Below are positions 62,618 to 64,000 of a stretch of 64,000 nt of DNA, one piece after another. The translations under genes and the position numbers were made by a program. The DNA comes from an uncultured Bdellovibrionales bacterium (GTDB lineage: Bacteria; Bdellovibrionota; Bdellovibrionia; Bdellovibrionales; UBA1609): positions 1-64,000 of the forward strand of contig CALLAU010000007.1 in the NCBI GenBank assembly GCA_938002015.1. The letters are read 5' to 3'. How positions within the stretch are numbered: position 1 is the stretch's first letter; the number at the start of each line of letters is the position of its first letter. The notes under the pieces were generated by a model. The model was not told the origin of the DNA. It searched no databases and saw nothing but the letters and a program-made list of their open reading frames with translations.

Positions 62618-62929
62618 TTAAAATAAAGAAAAGACTTTTCTTGCGTAAATGCACTTTGAGGGGCCTTGATGAGAACTTATAGTGTGAGTGGTGTTTGATG
62701 GGATCATGATGCGGTCTCCTGCTCTTAAGAGAAGCTTATTTCCGACTACCTCAATGATCTGCTCGCCTTCTACAATCATTCTGACTTCATCAAATGGGAA
62801 TTTTCTATCAACTGCTTTTGCTTCAGCTGGAAAGTCTTCTTCATGAGGCTGCAAGCCTTCTAGGTAGAACATTTGTTTCATCTGTTTTAGGTCAGGGGTA
62901 TGAGGGGCTTGCCATCTTCGTATTATCAT
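62618..62929 (-). CDS. Small cupin protein
   Basis: A 103-residue single-domain cupin. The C-terminal half has 'RAGDRIMIPSNTTHTISS', the second cupin motif with His, and EVRMIVEGEQIIEVVGNKLL precedes it. Small cupins bind metals or small molecules; the substrate is unknown. The start at 62929 has a possible purine-rich site upstream. Monocistronic. Confidence 0.75.
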   Translation of the reverse strand: MIIRRWQAPHTPDLKQMKQMFYLEGLQPHEEDFPAEAKAVDRKFPFDEVRMIVEGEQIIEVVGNKLLLRAGDRIMIPSNTTHTISSHQGPSKCIYARKVFSLF

Positions 62930-63226
62930 TGTTTTTTCTGCCTTCTTCCTCTTTATTTACTTTGTCTGAGTCTTTTTTTGTTTTAAAAAGCAAACTGTCT
63001 CAAAGTAAAATCAATCAAAACTGTCTTAAAATGCTATTTTTAAGCCTGTATGCAGCCAAGTATGTCACATTTGTGTTAAAAGTCATTCATAGTTGGGCAC
63101 TTTTTTCTCAGATTGGAGCACTTATGTGGTGTTTTATACTAACTGACTCAGATGTCTACAGGACTTCTTTGTAGATTTACTAAAGAGAGTGCAAGTTTAG
63201 CCCTATATCACTCGATAGGTTAAACA
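62930..63226. other. Intergenic region without a convincing gene
   Basis: About 300 bases between the divergent cupin and 63227 genes. An open frame runs through it on the plus strand, but it mostly overlaps the cupin gene antisense and has neither a ribosome-binding site nor a recognisable product. Promoters for both flanking genes are expected here; none is distinct. Confidence 0.4.
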
Positions 63227-63706
63227 ATGGAAAAAGATACACTGACACTAATTAGAGAATTCTTAGATACGAACACGGGCTTAGATTGTGATTTTATTGA
63301 TGAGAATAAAGTAAGAATAACTCAATCCATCGATGGAAAAAGTATTGAAATCGATAAGCTTGTTGTAGAGCAAATCTTAGAAAGAAAAGACTCTACTGGT
63401 CAGCCTTTCTTGCAAGTAAACTTTATGACAGGTTCAAAAATATTGTTAACAAAAAATTTAATTGGCTTTAAGCCTATTCAGTTATCAGGACTTGATTTTG
63501 AGAAGATTCCTAACGTTGTCACAACTCCAGATTTATTAAGTATTGTTGAGGCTTTATCTGAGTTTGATGGCACTGAAGATAGTGAAGTGCTAACTCTTAG
63601 GATGATGTTCTCCTCTATTCTTGAAGGTGGAGAAGCTGTAGGCTTTAACCTTTCAAAAGAGCGTCTTTGGTTATCTCAAGTGCTTTTTCTTTCAGCTGTA
63701 GCATAA
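63227..63706 (+). CDS. Cytoplasmic protein of unknown function
   Basis: A 159-residue soluble acidic protein without signal or membrane segment. It begins MEKDTLTLIREFLDTNTGLD and has an N-terminal beta-rich part and a helical C-terminus (LTLRMMFSSILEGGEAVGFN). No family recognised. It is followed by tRNA-Ala 65 bases downstream; a weak AAGGT/ACCTT hairpin lies between. Confidence 0.7.
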   Translation: MEKDTLTLIREFLDTNTGLDCDFIDENKVRITQSIDGKSIEIDKLVVEQILERKDSTGQPFLQVNFMTGSKILLTKNLIGFKPIQLSGLDFEKIPNVVTTPDLLSIVEALSEFDGTEDSEVLTLRMMFSSILEGGEAVGFNLSKERLWLSQVLFLSAVA

Positions 63707-63771
63707 ACTTTATTGACCTTTTAAAAAATCCCAAGCAAGGTGAGCGAACCTTCTTTTAAGGTACCTCGTGT

Positions 63772-63847
<76 letters not shown>

Positions 63848-63900
63848 TTTTAAACTTTCTTATTCTATATAACAGGCCAGTTAAAAAAATTCGTCATATA

Positions 63901-64000
63901 CTAAGTTAGACCAGCTTTTTCTAATAAGCGTTGAGCAACATCAATTGGGGAAGATAGGTATCCTTGCTCTTTAAAGTCTTTAAAGCGTGAAACACCGGGG
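63901..64000 (-). CDS. C-terminal end of a probable short-chain dehydrogenase (truncated by window end)
   Basis: The last 32 codons of a minus-strand gene, ending at TAG (63901-63903). The segment reads SRFKDFKEQGYLSSPIDVAQ followed by RLLEKAGLT. The pattern 'G.L.SP.DVA..L' is typical of the end of sepiapterin-reductase-like short-chain dehydrogenases. The start lies outside the window. The assignment rests on a short segment. Confidence 0.5.
   Translation of the reverse strand, partial: PGVSRFKDFKEQGYLSSPIDVAQRLLEKAGLT

Noticed and set aside
62794-63174. Plus-strand open frame of 126 codons over the cupin gene and the gap after it
   Set aside because: Its first part is antisense to the cupin gene; hydrophobicity arises from a T-rich strand and there is no ribosome-binding site.

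Overview
The window looks like chromosomal DNA from a low-GC Gram-negative bacterium of the Bdellovibrionota, most likely a Bacteriovorax/Halobacteriovorax-like relative. This is inferred from the TIGR02147/DUF4423-type regulator, the many Sec-exported proteins and small lipoproteins of unknown function, the folate-type TrmFO, the flagellar genes, the RpoH-like sigma factor and the AT-rich base composition. No species can be named from sequence alone, and a predatory lifestyle is inference.

Layout. 1-3108: tail of an unknown gene, an exported protein, trmFO and a divergent DUF721/DciA-like gene. 3109-7660: an AT-rich, loosely packed accessory stretch with a large exported ankyrin-like protein, a TIGR02147-type regulator, a small secreted protein and two long non-coding gaps. 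7772-10516: a minus-strand mlaE-mlaF-mlaD lipid-transport operon headed by a lipoprotein. 10745-15107: HU, lipoproteins, dapF, a ferredoxin-type reductase and a tail-anchored coiled-coil protein. 15199-29902: a reduced cell-wall/division (dcw) cluster ftsW-murG-murC-murB-ddl-ftsQ-ftsA-ftsZ, interrupted twice: by a 1223-residue exported protein between ftsW and murG, and by a DUF4143-type ATPase between ddl and ftsQ. 30088-36147: an extensin-like peptidase, small exported proteins, an LpxH-like phosphoesterase, and a membrane protein coupled to a PQQ-type propeller protein. 36142-40749: minus-strand prlC-nadK-recN operon. 40924-48908: a lipoprotein, an NlpC/P60-like exported protein, a second copy (1124 residues) of the giant exported family, pcrA and a SPOR-domain protein. 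49125-51980: a flagellar mini-cluster (FliL-like, FliO-like, a degenerate FlhF, fliA). 52040-63706: a Cys/Lys-repeat lipoprotein, rpoH, aspS, an orphan Tad-like secretin/ATPase pair, a REC-histidine kinase hybrid, a 715-residue exported protein and a cupin. 63772-63847 is tRNA-Ala(TGC); the window ends in the tail of a probable short-chain dehydrogenase.

The most unusual content is the pair of giant Sec-exported paralogues (16423-20094 and 42568-45942). Each shows a nucleotidyltransferase-like motif, then a segment resembling the ADP-ribosyltransferase fold, then a long array of divergent Trp-containing helical repeats ending in a shared C-terminal Cys motif. Their first ~470 residues are strongly conserved while the repeats diverge, which fits a conserved enzymatic head on a variable tail. 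Other points worth checking are the FlhF with no recognisable Walker A motif, two possible sigma-28 promoters in front of exported-protein genes, and the ATPase gene with an operator-like inverted repeat inside the dcw cluster. All functional calls rest on motif recognition by eye, without database searches.
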